From assembly GCA_012932295.1 (NCBI GenBank), contig JAAONU010000001.1:42332780-42396779 (forward strand): a stretch of 64,000 nt of DNA. The letters are read 5' to 3'. The DNA comes from Cyclina sinensis. Taxonomy: Eukaryota; Mollusca; Bivalvia; Venerida; Veneridae. A program made the position numbers and the translations under genes. Positions 23,766 to 35,271 of this stretch are shown piece by piece. Position 1 is the first letter of the stretch, and the number at the start of each line of letters is the position of its first letter. Under the pieces are notes generated by a model. It ran no database searches. It saw nothing but the letters and a program-made list of their open reading frames with translations, and was not told where the DNA came from.

Positions 23766-24454
23766 TAACTTCAGTATTATTCAATGAACTTAATATAACC
23801 TATATGTAAGTAGATTTTGTTTTAACAGTAAAATAGAAGTTTTTCATTTGTGTCAAAATGAAATTCCGTAGATTTACAGAAACAGTTTCCTGAGATGTTT
23901 ATTGACAGCATTTTAAATTGCTGGACACCAGTGTTATTACAACAATGTTTACTTTACATACAATATTTCTACAGAATGCAAGCTATATTTACATAGTGGG
24001 TAATATTGACAAGTGTAGTATGTCTTTTTATTTCAGTATTAATGATTTGTGTTATAATACTGTTACAGAAATGATGTGGTTTATGTAGACGTTTCAAATA
24101 TCTTGTAAAAGTTGAACTTATTATTCTTTTCTTGTGTTCAGGTTTATTTTATGAACATTAGATTGCTAAATAAAGTTAGTGTTTAAGCATAAAGTGTGTT
24201 TTTCTTGTAGGATAAAATTCCCCCTGATCCAGGGAAAAAAAAGTTAAAATATTCAAATGGAAGTACAAGAAACATGCTGGGCCCCTGCTGCTGCATTAAT
24301 CCAGACTTTTTATCAAAATTTGGCATGTTTGTACCCTGGCCCATATTTCCAAGAAGGGGTTGTTGACTGAAAGTCTATATAACCTTCAGTTGCATTAACT
24401 GCACATGGATTTAGCCAAAAAAGGCAAGGTCTGGAGAGTAATGGAAGTATCTGG
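23766..24454. other. gene-free intronic stretch
   Basis: AT-rich and mostly unique. AATAAA occurs at 24168-24173 but no gene end can be tied to it. Confidence 0.35.
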
Positions 24455-24650
24455 GCTGCCCATGAGCTACCCATATTGACAACATGGGCTGCCCATGTGG
24501 GACCCATATGACATGTATATGGGGCGGCCTATATGGTACCCATGTGGAGCCCGGTTGCACACCCTATCTGGGTCCCAGATGGGCAGCCCATATGGGACCC
24601 ATTTGGGTGCCCATATAGGACCCATATGGGTCCCATATAAATTGCTAGCT
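24455..24650. repeat. CCATATGGG-based palindromic short repeat
   Basis: Irregular 10-25-base repeats built on CCCATATGGGACCCATATGG and GGGCTGCCCA. Several stretches fold on themselves. Confidence 0.75.
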
Positions 24651-24835
24651 GGGTTATGATGTTACACCTGTGTACCAAAAATTGTTTAAATCTGTCAAAC
24701 CTTTCATGAGTTATCATCTGGACACCATGACTGACAGACCGACCGACCGACTGACCGACCGACTGACCGCCAAGCTCACTCCTATATACCATGCACATCA
24801 AACTTTGTCTGTGGGGGTATAAAGAAAAAAAAACT
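24651..24835 (+). repeat. tail of a family 3 tandem element
   Basis: A decayed monomer (TTTCATGAGTTATCATCTGG), then GACCGACCGACCGACTGACC and CTCCTATATACC, ending GTCTGTGGGGGTATAAAG. The ending GGGGGTATA matches other family 3 tails (33650-33668). Confidence 0.65.
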
Positions 24836-25039
24836 TCCATTAAACAATCCATTTCTATGCCATTTCTAGATGATACTTAGTAGTTTCCCTTACAACGTAC
24901 AGGTGATAAAACAGTACCAATGTTCAGATACCAAATTCGGATAACTGACTAAAACTGAAAAAAAAAAAAAACAAACAAACAAAGTGAATATTTGAAACTG
25001 ATATTAGTATTCATTCCCATCCCTAACAAATAGTAAATT

Positions 25040-25785
25040 ATTTCAAAGACATATCTTCAAAAACAAAGAAGAAGGTCAGTAGGTCAATGTCAAGGTCAGC
25101 AAAGGTCAAAGTTGAAGTCTGCATGCAAAATTGTACAAATAGTCAAAATTTCATTGATGTAGCTTCAAAAAACAAGTAGGAATGTCAGTAGGTCAAAAAA
25201 AGGTCAAGGACAAAGGTAGATGAATATTTGAAAAGGTTTGAGTTTATATAAAACCAAGCGACCTCTGAGACAGGGCCTCTTTTGACCTAAGGGCCATGAT
25301 TTGTATCAACTTGGTAGAGGTCCACTATACAATGTCACACACAATATATCTAAACTCTAAGCCTAATGGCTTCTTAAAAGATTTTATAAAGTTTTTCCTA
25401 TACAAGTCAATGTAATATCAAGTGACCAATGGGTAGGGGCTAATTCTGACCCCAGAGCCATTCTTGAAATGATTTTTGTAAAGATCCACTAGATGATGTT
25501 ACAAACCAAATCTCTAAGGTCTAGGCCTTGAAGTTTATAATATGAAGATTTTTTTTTTATTCTTTCAGTTGCAATTGCAACCAGAGTTCTGCATAGAATT
25601 CCATTTTTATACAACATTTAAAAAGGATAATTTCCCTGATGTTTAACTGTAACTGACCCAGGGGTATATAATAGGAGGAGATGTTGTTTGGGGTCAATTA
25701 TGGAAGACAGATGGATGGACAGACAACAGACGACAGATGATGGACAAAATAGCATAATAAAAGCTACAGTCAGGTGAGCTAAAAT
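25040..25785 (+). repeat. decayed family 1 element
   Basis: GGTCAGTAGGTCAA monomers (25070-25240), then ~160-bp monomers (TCAACTTGGTAGAGGTCCAC), a tail with GATGGATGGACAGAC and TCAGGTGAGCTAAAA. The head is lost. Confidence 0.7.
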
Positions 25786-25992
25786 AACTTTAATTGAATG
25801 TTTTTTGTTGAAAAACTGTTCACCACTTTATTGAAATAAAATTTCTGACACATTAAATGAGTTTACTGTAAGCAAGAGTTTCCCCTTTAACATTCTATAT
25901 CTATGTGGTCAGCATTTTTTTTTAATCTGTTCTTTCCTTTATTTCTGTATGTCAGTGTAATGCACCAGAGTTTTATACTAATACATACTCAC

Positions 25993-26292
25993 CATGTACT
26001 GCAATCCTCTTTGAAGCATTTATTTCAGGCTGGTGTAAATCTCGACAGGTATACACATCGCAACTCGAATAGTTATAACCACCTGTTTTAATTATAAACT
26101 CTCTCTCAGAACTGTTTACAGAGAATGAATGTCCATTATACCACAGGCAAAACTCAGTTTTTAGGTAGCAATCTGCCATATACACATTGTTTTTGTACCA
26201 AAGAATCCCTGCACCATTTGTGTATCTACATGTACATTTTATCTCAGATGCTAGCATTCGATCAACTGTATTACAAGATAATTGTATATCCC
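25993..26292 (-). CDS. Ig-like domain exon of a secreted or membrane protein
   Basis: CTTTTATTTTCAG precedes and GTGAGTATG follows an exon of exactly 300 bases, phase 1 at both ends, the classical single-Ig-domain exon. The peptide runs GDIQLSCNTVDRMLASEIKC, then ILWYKNNVY and GYNYSSCDVYTCRDL near the end. LSC, the ILWYK strand and the late Cys fit the B-strand Cys, C-strand Trp and F-strand Cys of an Ig V-like fold. Extra cysteines (KCTC, DC, EFC, TC) suggest additional disulfides, and VNSSER and NYSSC are N-glycosylation sequons. The Gly at the junction is completed by the last base of the signal-peptide exon 33720-33777, so both read as one protein. Ligand and role unknown; lectin-like or immune recognition is only a guess. 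Confidence 0.72.
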
Positions 26293-26399
26293 CTGAAAAT
26301 AAAAGAAACAAATTTGAAAGATTATTTCATTTTAAGTATGCCACATAGACCAAACCTTTTATTTTTACCATTAGTGATGACTGAAAAGTGAAAGCCATG

Positions 26400-27470
26400 C
26401 TATACTGTTCTTTGCCACCTTTGCCTCATGAGAAATGAGGATCCTTTTGCTTATACATTGTATAAAGGTGAACAACTTTGTTTTCATTATGAAAACCAGT
26501 TCAGTCACAAAGGGTAATAAAAATGCATTGACAAACATTCCCAAATGATGATAGATTAATAAATGATTGAATCAAATTATAACTTAATGAAATCTTTCAA
26601 AGGTAATGTAATCCTGAAGTGATCTTGTACACTTCATCAAAGAAAATAACTTGAAATTACTGGAAGAGGATCCTTAGAAATATTAATGAATTTTGAGCTT
26701 TTACTCTTAGTTCATGAAAGCGTTTGATGAATAGTTACCACAACCTTAATCTCTGACTTCAAAATACTTAATAATGCATGGGTTATTATATATAAATTCT
26801 GATGTCAATAGTAGATTTCTTTACCAGTTCAGAAGATCCTAGTTCTACTGTTCTCCACTTGTACAAAAGGAAACATTAATTTGTTATTCAGACCAACGTT
26901 GACTTATGAAATGTTGAAGTCAAATCAAAAGGTAACTTACTAACCATAGATAACCTTTCTATCAAGTTATTTATAATAAAGCCAAGGCTGAATGTACTCT
27001 GCAAACAGACATAAAATAAATTCAGTATTAAAAGTTACAGGAACATTGATTTAACAAAAGTAGTCTGAAGATTAGTATTAAAAGATGTTTACTGATAAAA
27101 CTTATTTTCAGCTATAAAATCAAATCTTCTTTTTGAACTTTGGATAAGCTGACATTTAATCCTGCGATCTTAATGATCAAACCTTGTCAAGTAATTATTG
27201 TGAACAATTATCATATTGAAATTTAGTTTCATATCAAGATTTACTTTTCCAAGGCTATGCATTTTGAATGAATCAAATGAATGACAGACAGAGCAAAAAG
27301 AATTCTGGACAATTACCCTCCTATTTATTTAAAAAACTCCAAAACTTCCCTCATTTAATTGACAGGGTGAACATTTCCCCTTCTCTGAAAAAGTCATTTG
27401 TATTCTTAATAAATATACAGTTACATTTTGTAAATTTCATAATTATTGAGAACTGTCATTAGCCAAACTA
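26400..27470. other. intronic, nothing recognised
   Basis: AT-rich sequence within the 7.4-kb intron of the Ig gene. No repeats with clear ends and no supported exon. Confidence 0.35.
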
Positions 27471-27478
27471 CACCAAAC

Positions 27479-27674
27479 TTATTTCATCTGTTTTTTAGCA
27501 CTTTTAAGTGTGCTTTTAGAAAGGCAGTAGACCTGTGACCTGTGAAAATCAAAGTTTACAAAAACTGATGGATCAATTGTCTTTAAATCCACATTGAATT
27601 TTCTCATGCTGCACACAATTTTCATACTGTTTAATCTTGTTTTAGCAAACTTGACCACGATGTTTAAGTCAGCT
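27479..27674 (-). CDS. candidate terminal exon, unknown protein
   Basis: Product unknown. A good acceptor (TTTTTTTAATCTCTAG) precedes about 64 open codons on the minus strand, ending TAA at 27479-27481. Entry is in phase 2, so it does not fit the phase 1 signal-peptide exon directly. The peptide starts ADLNIVVKFAKTRLNSMKIV, carries FVNFDFHRSQVYCL and ends in a lysine-rich tail. It could be an alternative last exon of the Ig gene through an unseen exon, a separate gene, or chance. Confidence 0.28.
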
Positions 27675-28088
27675 CTAGAGATTAAAAAAATAAGTAAGAT
27701 TATAAGAATCACTAAATGGTTACCCTAGAGCTGGATATTCCCGTCTGTACCAGTACCCAGTGTTAAGATTTTTTTTCTCTTACATATCACACATACATTA
27801 CAATTCTGGAGGAAATAATTATGAAGGCTGATAGGTGATTTGTTATAAGCTTAGTGCCCTTTGTAACAATGGAATGATTGTGTGACAATCGATCCAATAA
27901 AAGGGAAAGAAATTGTCCATTAGGGGTAGAACAAGTGAAAGATGTGTGCAAAACAACTCGACTGCACTTGTTTGAAAAGAAGCATAAATAAAGGAACACT
28001 TAAATTACAAATAATCTTCAATAGAAAGATAATGAAAATTGATGAGAATGTTAAGAAAAATGACAATTTAAGACAAAGTACTTTGTTT

Positions 28089-28450
28089 AACAAGAGAGCC
28101 AATGGCCCTAAATCGTTCAAAACAAAAAGTAGGTCAGTAGGTCAAAATATAGGTCATGAAATGACATTTTTGAAATCGGAGCGAAAAGCTGTACACACAG
28201 TCCAAATTTCATTGCCGCAGCTTTAAAACAAAAAAGTAGGTCAGTAGGTCAAAAATATAGGTCATGCTATGACATTCTTGAAATCGGAACAAAAACTGAA
28301 TACATGGTCCAAATTTCACTGCCATAGCTCTAAAAACAAAAAGTAGTTCAGTAGGTCAAAAATCTTGGTCAGGTGATGACATTTTTGAAATCATCTTGAA
28401 AAACTGTACAAATGGTCCAAATTTTATTGCCATAGTGAAAAAAAAAATTA

Positions 28451-28481
<31 letters not shown>

Positions 28482-29795
28482 TTTTGGGGGGGGGGGGGGG
28501 GAAGAGTGACCCCCCCAGGGGAGGGGGGTGTCCCCACTGTGGTCACAGTGCATACTACCAAATATCTAAGCTCCAAGCCTTGCAGTTTGTGACAAGAAGA
28601 TTTTAAATTTTTTTGCTATATAACTCTATGTAAAACGTGACCCCTTGGGCGGGGCCAGTCTTGACCCAGAGGCCATAATTTGAACAATCTTGGTAGAGGT
28701 CTAATAGACAATGCTCAACACCAAATATCTAAGCTCCATGCCTTGCGGTTTCTGACAAGAAGATTTTTAAAGTTTTCCCTATATAACTCTATGTAAATCA
28801 AGTGACCCCCAGGGCAGGGCCAGTTCTGACCCTAGGGTCATAATTTGAACAATCTTGGTAGAGGTCCACTAGATGATGCCTCATACCAAATATCTAAGCT
28901 CCAGTCCTTGCAGTTTCTGACAAGAAGATTTTTAAAGAATTTACTATATAACTCTATGTAAAACATGTGACCCCTTGGGCGGAGCCAACATTGACCCAGG
29001 GGCCATGATTTAAACAATATTGGTAGAGGTCTACTAGACAATGCTCAACACTAAATATCTAAGCTCCATGCCTTGCGGTTTCCGATTAGAAGATTTTTAA
29101 AGTTTTTCCTATATAACTCTATGTAAAATAAGTGACCCCTGGGGCAGGGCCATTTTTGATCAAGAGGCCATGATTTGAATTAACGTAGTAGAAGTCCACT
29201 GGACAATGCTACACACCAAATATCTAAGCTCTATGCCTTACGGTTTCTGACAAAAAGATTTTTAAAGTTTTTCTTGTATAACTCTTTATAAAACAAGTGA
29301 CCCCTGGGGCGGGGCCATTTTTGACCAAGAGGCTATGATTTGAACAAATTTGGTAGAGGTCCACTAGACAATGCTACATACCAAATATCTTAATTCTAGG
29401 CTTTGTTGTTTCTGACAAGAAGATTTTTAAGTTTTCCCTGTATAACTCTATGTAAAATCAACTGACCCCTTGGGTGGGGTCAGTTTTGATCCCAGGGACA
29501 TAATTTGAACAAACTTGGTAGAGGTCCACTAGATGATGCTTCATACCAAATATCAAAGCTCCAGGCCTTGTGCTTTCGGAGAAGATGATTTTTAGCTCCT
29601 GTGACCCAGAAATGCAATGGACTGGAACCATTTGAACAAATATGGTAGACCTTCATGCAAGAAACATCCCTGCAAAGTTTAACAAATTTGGCCAAGTGGT
29701 TTAGGAGGAGAAGTTGTTTAAAGAAATTGTTGAAGCACGGATGCACACACGCACAGACGATGGACGACGGACAATGGGCCATCACAATTAGAGTC
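28089..29795 (+). repeat. pearl/HINE-like element, family 1, with G run
   Basis: The head is AACAAGAGAGCCAATGGCCC. First come about three ~120-bp monomers (AGTAGGTCAGTAGGTCAAAA, TCCAAATTTCATTGCC). Then a TTTA repeat and a G run (28441-28502) mark the junction to about seven ~155-bp monomers (TTTGAACAATCTTGGTAGAG, TTTCTGACAAGAAGATTTTT). The tail GACGATGGACGACGGACAAT lacks the final hairpin. Frames in it are repeat-derived. Confidence 0.78.
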
Positions 29796-29879
29796 TTAAA
29801 TGTCCAAATAATGATCTTTAAAATGCCTAAATGGCGTAAGAGCTGAAAATGGCTTCACGTCATCATAAATGATGACTTT

Positions 29880-29990
29880 TTCGAAGAGGGGGAGTGTTAC
29901 GGGCGACACTCACTCATTAATATGCATAGCTTCTGTGTATAATGTGTACTAGTGTGTATATAACCAATACCTAACAACTGCATTAGGGAG
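29880..29990 (+). repeat. possible LTR start (polypurine tract then TGTTACGG)
   Basis: GAAGAGGGGGAG is followed directly by TGTTACGGGCGACACTC and, 60 bases on, TATATAACC. A purine tract abutting TGTTAC is how many Ty3/gypsy LTRs begin. No internal coding region, primer-binding site or second LTR is visible, so this is at most a fragment. Confidence 0.25.
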
Positions 29991-29993
29991 TCG

Positions 29994-30205
29994 ACTCTTT
30001 AGCTCAGTGGTTATGGTATTGGCTTCATAATCCAGAGGTCTGGGGTTCGATTCCGGCTGGGACCCTGGAAATTTTTCTAGCTATGCTTTGTTATGACGTT
30101 CGTTCATAAGAATATAGTCATTGTTGTCTTACATCTAACGCCTGTCACCAGTGTGGTGTGAAGTGGAAGCTATCATCCAAGTTATTTGCGCAACCTTTTT
30201 TGTGG
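29994..30205 (+). repeat. tRNA-derived SINE
   Basis: The head has a box A-like TTTAGCTCAGTGGTTATGG, a TTCATAA loop (CAT anticodon position) and a box B GGTTCGATTCC. Acceptor and T stems do not pair, so it is not a working tRNA. A non-tRNA body follows, ending in a T run at about 30200. Confidence 0.7.
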
Positions 30206-30206
30206 G

Positions 30207-30245
30207 GGTTGCTGCGGTGGCCAAGTGGTCTAAGGCATTCAGTAT
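30207..30245 (+). repeat. second SINE head, truncated
   Basis: GGTTGCTGCGGTGGCCAAGT, then GGTCTAAGGCATTC, resembles the 5' half of a Leu/Ser-type tRNA with box A TGGCCAAGTGG. No box B follows. Confidence 0.55.
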
Positions 30246-30249
30246 TGCT

Positions 30250-31020
30250 TGAATATTTGTAAAGAAACAAAATAAAAAATTTGAAAATTGACAAGTTAAG
30301 ACAAAAAAGCTTGTTTAAAAATGCTCTTGAAGAAACAAATTGAAAATAGTATCACTTATGACTTTAAAAAAAGCCCGAAAAGTGACCCTCCCCCACCATA
30401 CTTTGGAAAATGTGTCATAGTGTTCTCTACTCATGTAATTTACGCAGTTGTTGTAAAGGTCAACAAGACAATTTTACATGTCAAATATAAAGTTGAAGAG
30501 TTTTAGAGTTTTCTTATATATCTTCATATACCCTAACCAAAATGACTCTGTTATATGCAACTTAGACTTGAATTATAAGGGACCTACAAGTTACTTATAA
30601 GTCAATTATAAATGACATAAAATTTGTTTAGGTGTATTATATGCATAAGCCATTATATATGGCATTTCAGACTAGCCAAAGTTTCCACATGTAAGTCATT
30701 AAAACAGGTCCAAGCCTGTAGCTATCAGATGTTGGAAAACTTTTGATTGGTTCTCAAGTGAAAGGTTTTATGATGTTCACCAATCAAAAAATGAGTTACA
30801 CAATTCCAGTTTATTTGTAATTTGGAATAGGGCATCTGAATGAGTTGAGAAGAATGGAAATGCAAAAGGAAAACTTTTATGTTAAGTAAACATTGTTCAA
30901 TGAGGAAGCAATTCACTTTTAAAATTTTCTCAATTCTTTGATGAATAATGAGTTGTATGTTTTTTTATCTTTTTTTTACCAGTAAGTCATGTAACAAAAC
31001 CTGAAATGAGGTAAACTGAC
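30250..31020. other. gene-free stretch
   Basis: AT-rich and mostly unique. Small open frames on both strands lack splice or domain support. Confidence 0.35.
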
Positions 31021-31560
31021 CACATTCGTAAAATTTATTCACCTATAAAGTTCAAGTTGATAGCTCCACTGCTTTCTGAGTTATGACCAGACAGAAATTT
31101 AGTATGAAAAATTTCAAAGGGCAATAATTCCAAAATTATGTAAAAAAGAGTTACGGTTTCACAACACTGCACTTCTCTTCAATAAGATCCATTTATCTAT
31201 GAAGTTCCATGTTGATACCTTCAATTCTGATAGAATTATGTCCCAGACAAAATTTAAATATGAAAAATTACAAAGGGCATTAACTCCAAAATTATACAAA
31301 GGAGAGTTATGAATTTTAAGCAATGCACTTCTCCTCTATCCAACTTTGGAGTTTCAAGTTAATAACCCAAATACTTTTTTAGTTATTGTTCTTGGGCTTT
31401 GCACTTTTCGTCGCTGAGACCTATCCACCTATAAAGTTTCAAGTTGAAACCTCCAGTAGTTTTTTTGTTATGTCCCAGACAAACAAGACCTCACAGCAGG
31501 AGTGCTGGAAGGACGGACAGAAAAGCTCATTCCAGTGTACCCCCTTACGGATGGTATAAA
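31021..31560 (+). repeat. tandem-monomer element, family 3-like
   Basis: Three ~120-bp monomers (CACCTATAAAGTTCAAGTTG, GAGTTATGACCAGACAGAAA, CAAAGGGCAATAATTCCAAA). The tail is GGAAGGACGGACAGAAAAGC, then GTACCCCCTTACGGATGGTA. The head is not clear. Confidence 0.65.
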
Positions 31561-31611
31561 ATAAAGTAACATTATTCAGTATATGTAGTCATAACTAATA
31601 TTAGCTTTTTA

Positions 31612-33668
31612 CTAAAACTAGAGCTATCACTAAATGTGATTAATACCCCCAAAACACCGCTACAGAACAAAGGAAGTTATCAATTTAGTTACAGAATACT
31701 TTGTAAAACAAGACATGTTTGTAAAACATAAATGCCCCCCAGCAGCACCTAATTGAATGTGGTTGGGCCAAAGCGTTCTCTAGATATTGATCAGAAACCG
31801 TTTTAAGGATCAAGGTCCCTGTGGCCTTGACCTTTGATCTAATGACCTCAAAATCAATAGGGGTCATTTACTGGTGATGACCAACCAGCATACCAAGTTT
31901 GGTGAACCTAGGTCAAAGCGTTCTCTCGTTATTGATCGGAAACCGTTTTAAGAATGAAGGTTCCTGTGAGCTTGACCTTTGACCTAATGACCTCAAAATC
32001 AATAGGGGTCATCTTCTGGTGATGACCAAGCAGCACACCAAGTTTGGTGAACCTAGATCAAAGCATTCTCTAGTTATTGATCGGAAATGAAGTGTCTACC
32101 GACGGACCGACCGACAGACCGACCAACCAACCGACCGACATTTGCAAAACTATATGCTCCCTCATCTTCAAAGGGGGGCATAAAAATTGAAAAAGAGTTA
32201 TGGTTGTGGTTCTTGTACATTGCATTTCCTCTCATTGCACTTGACCATTGTATGAAGTTGCACTGAATTCCAAAAAATAATTTTCAAGTAATTCTCCAGA
32301 CAAAGACTAACAAAAGGCAATAACTGTGCAAACAGTGAAGACAGAGTTATAGCTCTTGTACATTGCACATCCACTCAATGTGCTTGACCATTGTATGAAG
32401 TTGCATTGAATTCCAACCACGAATTTCCAAATTATATTCTGGAAAAGGGAATCCAAGGAAGGGCAATAACTCTGAGTTATAGCTCTTATACAATGCATTT
32501 TGTTTCATTGTGCTTGATCACTGTATGAAGTTGCACTGAATTCTAACCAGTAGTTTTCAAGTAATGCTCCAAATAAAGAAAACAAACTAAGGGTGATAAC
32601 TCTGCAAATAGAGAAGATGGCGTTATGATTCTTGGACACTGCACTTCCTCTCATTGTGCTTGACCATTGTGTGACGTTGCACTGAATTCCAACCAATTGT
32701 TTTCAAGTTATCCTCCATACAAAGGAAAACCAACAAAGGGCAATAACTCTGCAAATAGTGAACACAGAGTTATGATTCCTGGACATTGTGCTTCTTCTCA
32801 TTGTGCTTGACCATTGTATGAAGTTGCACAGAATTCCAACCAGTAGTTTTCAAGCTATGCTCCGAATAAAGAAAACCAATAAAGGGCAATAACTCTGCAA
32901 ATGGAGAATTTGGAGTTATCATTCTTGAACAATGCACTTCCACTCATTGTGCTTGACCATTGTATGAAGTTGAATTGAATTCCAACCAGTAGTTTTCAAA
33001 TTTTGCTTCCTACAAAAGAAAACCAACAAAGGGCAATAATTCTAAAAATAATGAAGATAAAGTTTTGTTTCTTGGACAGTGCATTTCCTCTCATTGTGCT
33101 TGACCATTGTATGTAGTTGCATTGAATTCCAACCAGCAGTTTTCAAGTTATGCTCTGAACAAAAAAAAACAAAAAGGGCAATAACTCTAAAAATAGTGAA
33201 GATGGAGTTATGATTCTTGGACACTGCACTTCCTCACATTGTGATTGACCACTGTGTAAAGTTGCAATGAATTCCAACCAGTAGTTTTCAAGTTTTGCTC
33301 CATACAAAAGATATCAAACAAAGGGCAATAACTCTGCAAACAGTGAAGATGGAGTTATGATTCTTAAACACTGCACTTTCTCTCATTGTGCTTGACCATT
33401 GTATGAAGTTGCACTGAATTCCAACCAGTAGTTTTCAAGTTATGCTCCGGACAAGGAAAACCAATAAAGGACAATAACTCTAAAAATAGTGAAGACGGAG
33501 TTATGTTTCATGGACAGTGCACTTCCTCTCATTGTGCTTGACCATTGTATGAAGTTGCAATTAAATTCCCACCGGTAGTTTTCAAGTTATGCTCCGGACA
33601 AGGTACACCCCGACCGACCGACCACCGGGTGACTCCTATATACCCCCCAAACTTCGTTTTTGGGGTAT
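31612..33668 (+). repeat. tandem-monomer element, family 3
   Basis: It begins AAAACTAGAGCTATCAC and AATACCCCCAAAACACCG. About nine ~150-bp monomers follow (32200-33600: CATTGTGCTTGACCATTGTA, GAATTCCAACCAGTAGTTTT, AAGGGCAATAACTCTGCAAA). It ends GACCGACCGACCACC, CCTATATACCCCCCAAACTT and TTTTTGGGGTAT. ATACCCCCAAA at the head and TTTGGGGTAT at the tail are inverted copies. A family 2 element is inserted near the head. Confidence 0.78.
31707..32182 (+). mobile_element. short family 2 element nested in family 3
   Basis: It starts AACAAGACATGTTTGTAAAA, then CATAAATGCCCCCC, carries about two monomers, GACCGACCGACAGACCGACC, and ends AAAGGGGGGCATA. Head and order match the copy at 12451-13358, with fewer monomers, so copy number changes between insertions. 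Confidence 0.8.
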
Positions 33669-33719
33669 GAATATTCATAAATATTGTTTCAACAGGTTTT
33701 TTGGTGACAAAAATCTTAC

Positions 33720-33777
33720 CTAAGCTCTCACACATCACACTGCAGACAATGAAAAATGCTATGGCATTCAGCCCCAT
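33720..33777 (-). CDS. signal-peptide exon of the Ig-like gene
   Basis: The acceptor TTATTTCTCTTACAG ends at 33786, leaving 8 bases of 5'UTR before ATG at 33775-33777. The 19 codons MGLNAIAFFIVCSVMCESL plus one base end at a GTAAGA donor. A short N-terminus, a hydrophobic core and small residues before ES make a classical signal peptide, so the protein enters the secretory pathway. The phase 1 exit matches the phase 1 entry of the Ig exon at 25993-26292, 7.4 kb downstream in transcription. Two candidate 5'UTR exons at 45180-45300 and 45690-45780 lie upstream on the same strand. An acceptor in front of the start codon shows this is not the first exon. Confidence 0.65.
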
Positions 33778-33789
33778 TCTCAAACCTGT

Positions 33790-35270
33790 AAGAGAAATAA
33801 AGCTGGTAATAACTTATATTTACATTTTTTGTATTAACTGAGTGAGTCATTGAGGGGCTATGGCCACAATGTATCAAAATTGTTCCTAAATATTAGTTAT
33901 ATACTTGTATATAAAATCAAGCTGAAACACACAAACACTGATATTTTCATAGTCAAGTCTTCCTCATGAAAATATCAAAATTCTCTGTTTGGTTTGTGTT
34001 GTTTGATAAAACCAAATGCTGCCTGGATACCACATTGATGTTTAAGGTAGTACACTCCTAATACATTACCTCCACCTTGAAGAGTATTTAAGTAGGCTAG
34101 GATAACTGTCAACTGCATGGAAACTGAGGGTTGTGGGTTCAAACCCCAGTAGGGTCAACTTTTTTCTTTCTTCTTTTTTCTTTTATTATTATTTATGTAT
34201 CTCTCAAGTCCTATTTAGAAAGAAAAAATGTTTAATTCTTATTATATAATTTTTATAGGTATTTATTGGCTAAATAAGTCTAAATTTAATAACAAATATG
34301 GTACCTGATATTTTCAAGGTCTATAAAATAAAAACTACATGGTTAAAGTCTTTTATATTCAACAAGATCAACCAATATACTTCTTAGAAAATTTGGGCAA
34401 AGTTTGAATAAATACCCTCAATTAAGTAGATTTTAGTGATATTTTGTATTGTGTACTCTAAGCAGGAAAATGGTAAAACCAGTGTTTAAAATTGGTGGGG
34501 TAGAGTAACATTTTAATACATATTTCTAACATTAAGAGTAGAAACAATATTTAGCTTGTGTGGTTCTTAACCTGACTGCTATTATTTGTTTCTTAACAAA
34601 AAACATTAGGAGAACATTTATCATAAGGATGATATTACAAATTATTTAGAGTTTCCCTTTTTCTGAAAAAGAGCCCTTCTATTACCCTGGCTTTAGTTCA
34701 GGAAAGTGTCCACAAGTCCAAAACCATATGGTAAATTTTGTTTAAATTTTGCACACTGGTGTCAATTAAGGCATTCAACATAACTGTACTGTCAATTTTT
34801 CAGTTCCTTATAGTGCTGACTACCTTAACATACAAGCACAGTCTCCAAAATTAAGGTACAAAAACTTTATTTCAAGTCAGCTTTTATCAAACATAAAACA
34901 TTAGCTATATAGCTATTTACCAATGTTAACAAAAGTCAAAAGACCACAAACATATATAAAGTTAATTATAACAACCTGTAAAATAGAACACATATGGTCG
35001 AAGCATTAACTAAATTTAAGATCATGCAAAAAACAGATCACAGTTAAAACTAAAAACAGTAACATAACACATCACTTATCGGAAGATATCAAGTTCTTAT
35101 ACTGACAAAGAGAGAGAACAAAAAAAAAGTATTACAATCTTCTAAAACTATCTTGAGCAATAAGATACATTATACAGTGTTAAATTGCAACCATAGTTAG
35201 CATATAAAAGCAAAAATTACATAAATAATAAGACAGAAATTAAATACAACAATGCAGTCTGAAGGACAGC
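33790..35270. other. gene-free stretch
   Basis: Apart from the tRNA-like sequence at 34091-34156, no repeats with ends and no supported exons. It lies in the long intron between the Ig gene's 5'UTR and signal-peptide exons. Confidence 0.35.
34091..34156 (+). repeat. tRNA-like sequence (SINE head)
   Basis: Box B GGTTCAAACCCC lies in a T arm with four of five pairs (GTGGG/CCCAG), preceded by a degenerate D-arm region. A T/C-rich run follows. No complete cloverleaf. Confidence 0.5.
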
Positions 35271-35271
35271 T

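Noticed and set aside
29880..29990. LTR retrotransposon
   Set aside because: Only a purine tract and TGTTAC start are present. Without a second LTR, primer site or coding region it is kept as a low-confidence fragment, not an element call.
29994..30065. Functional tRNA-Met (CAT)
   Set aside because: Box A and B are present, but acceptor and T stems do not pair. A non-tRNA body follows, so it is a SINE.
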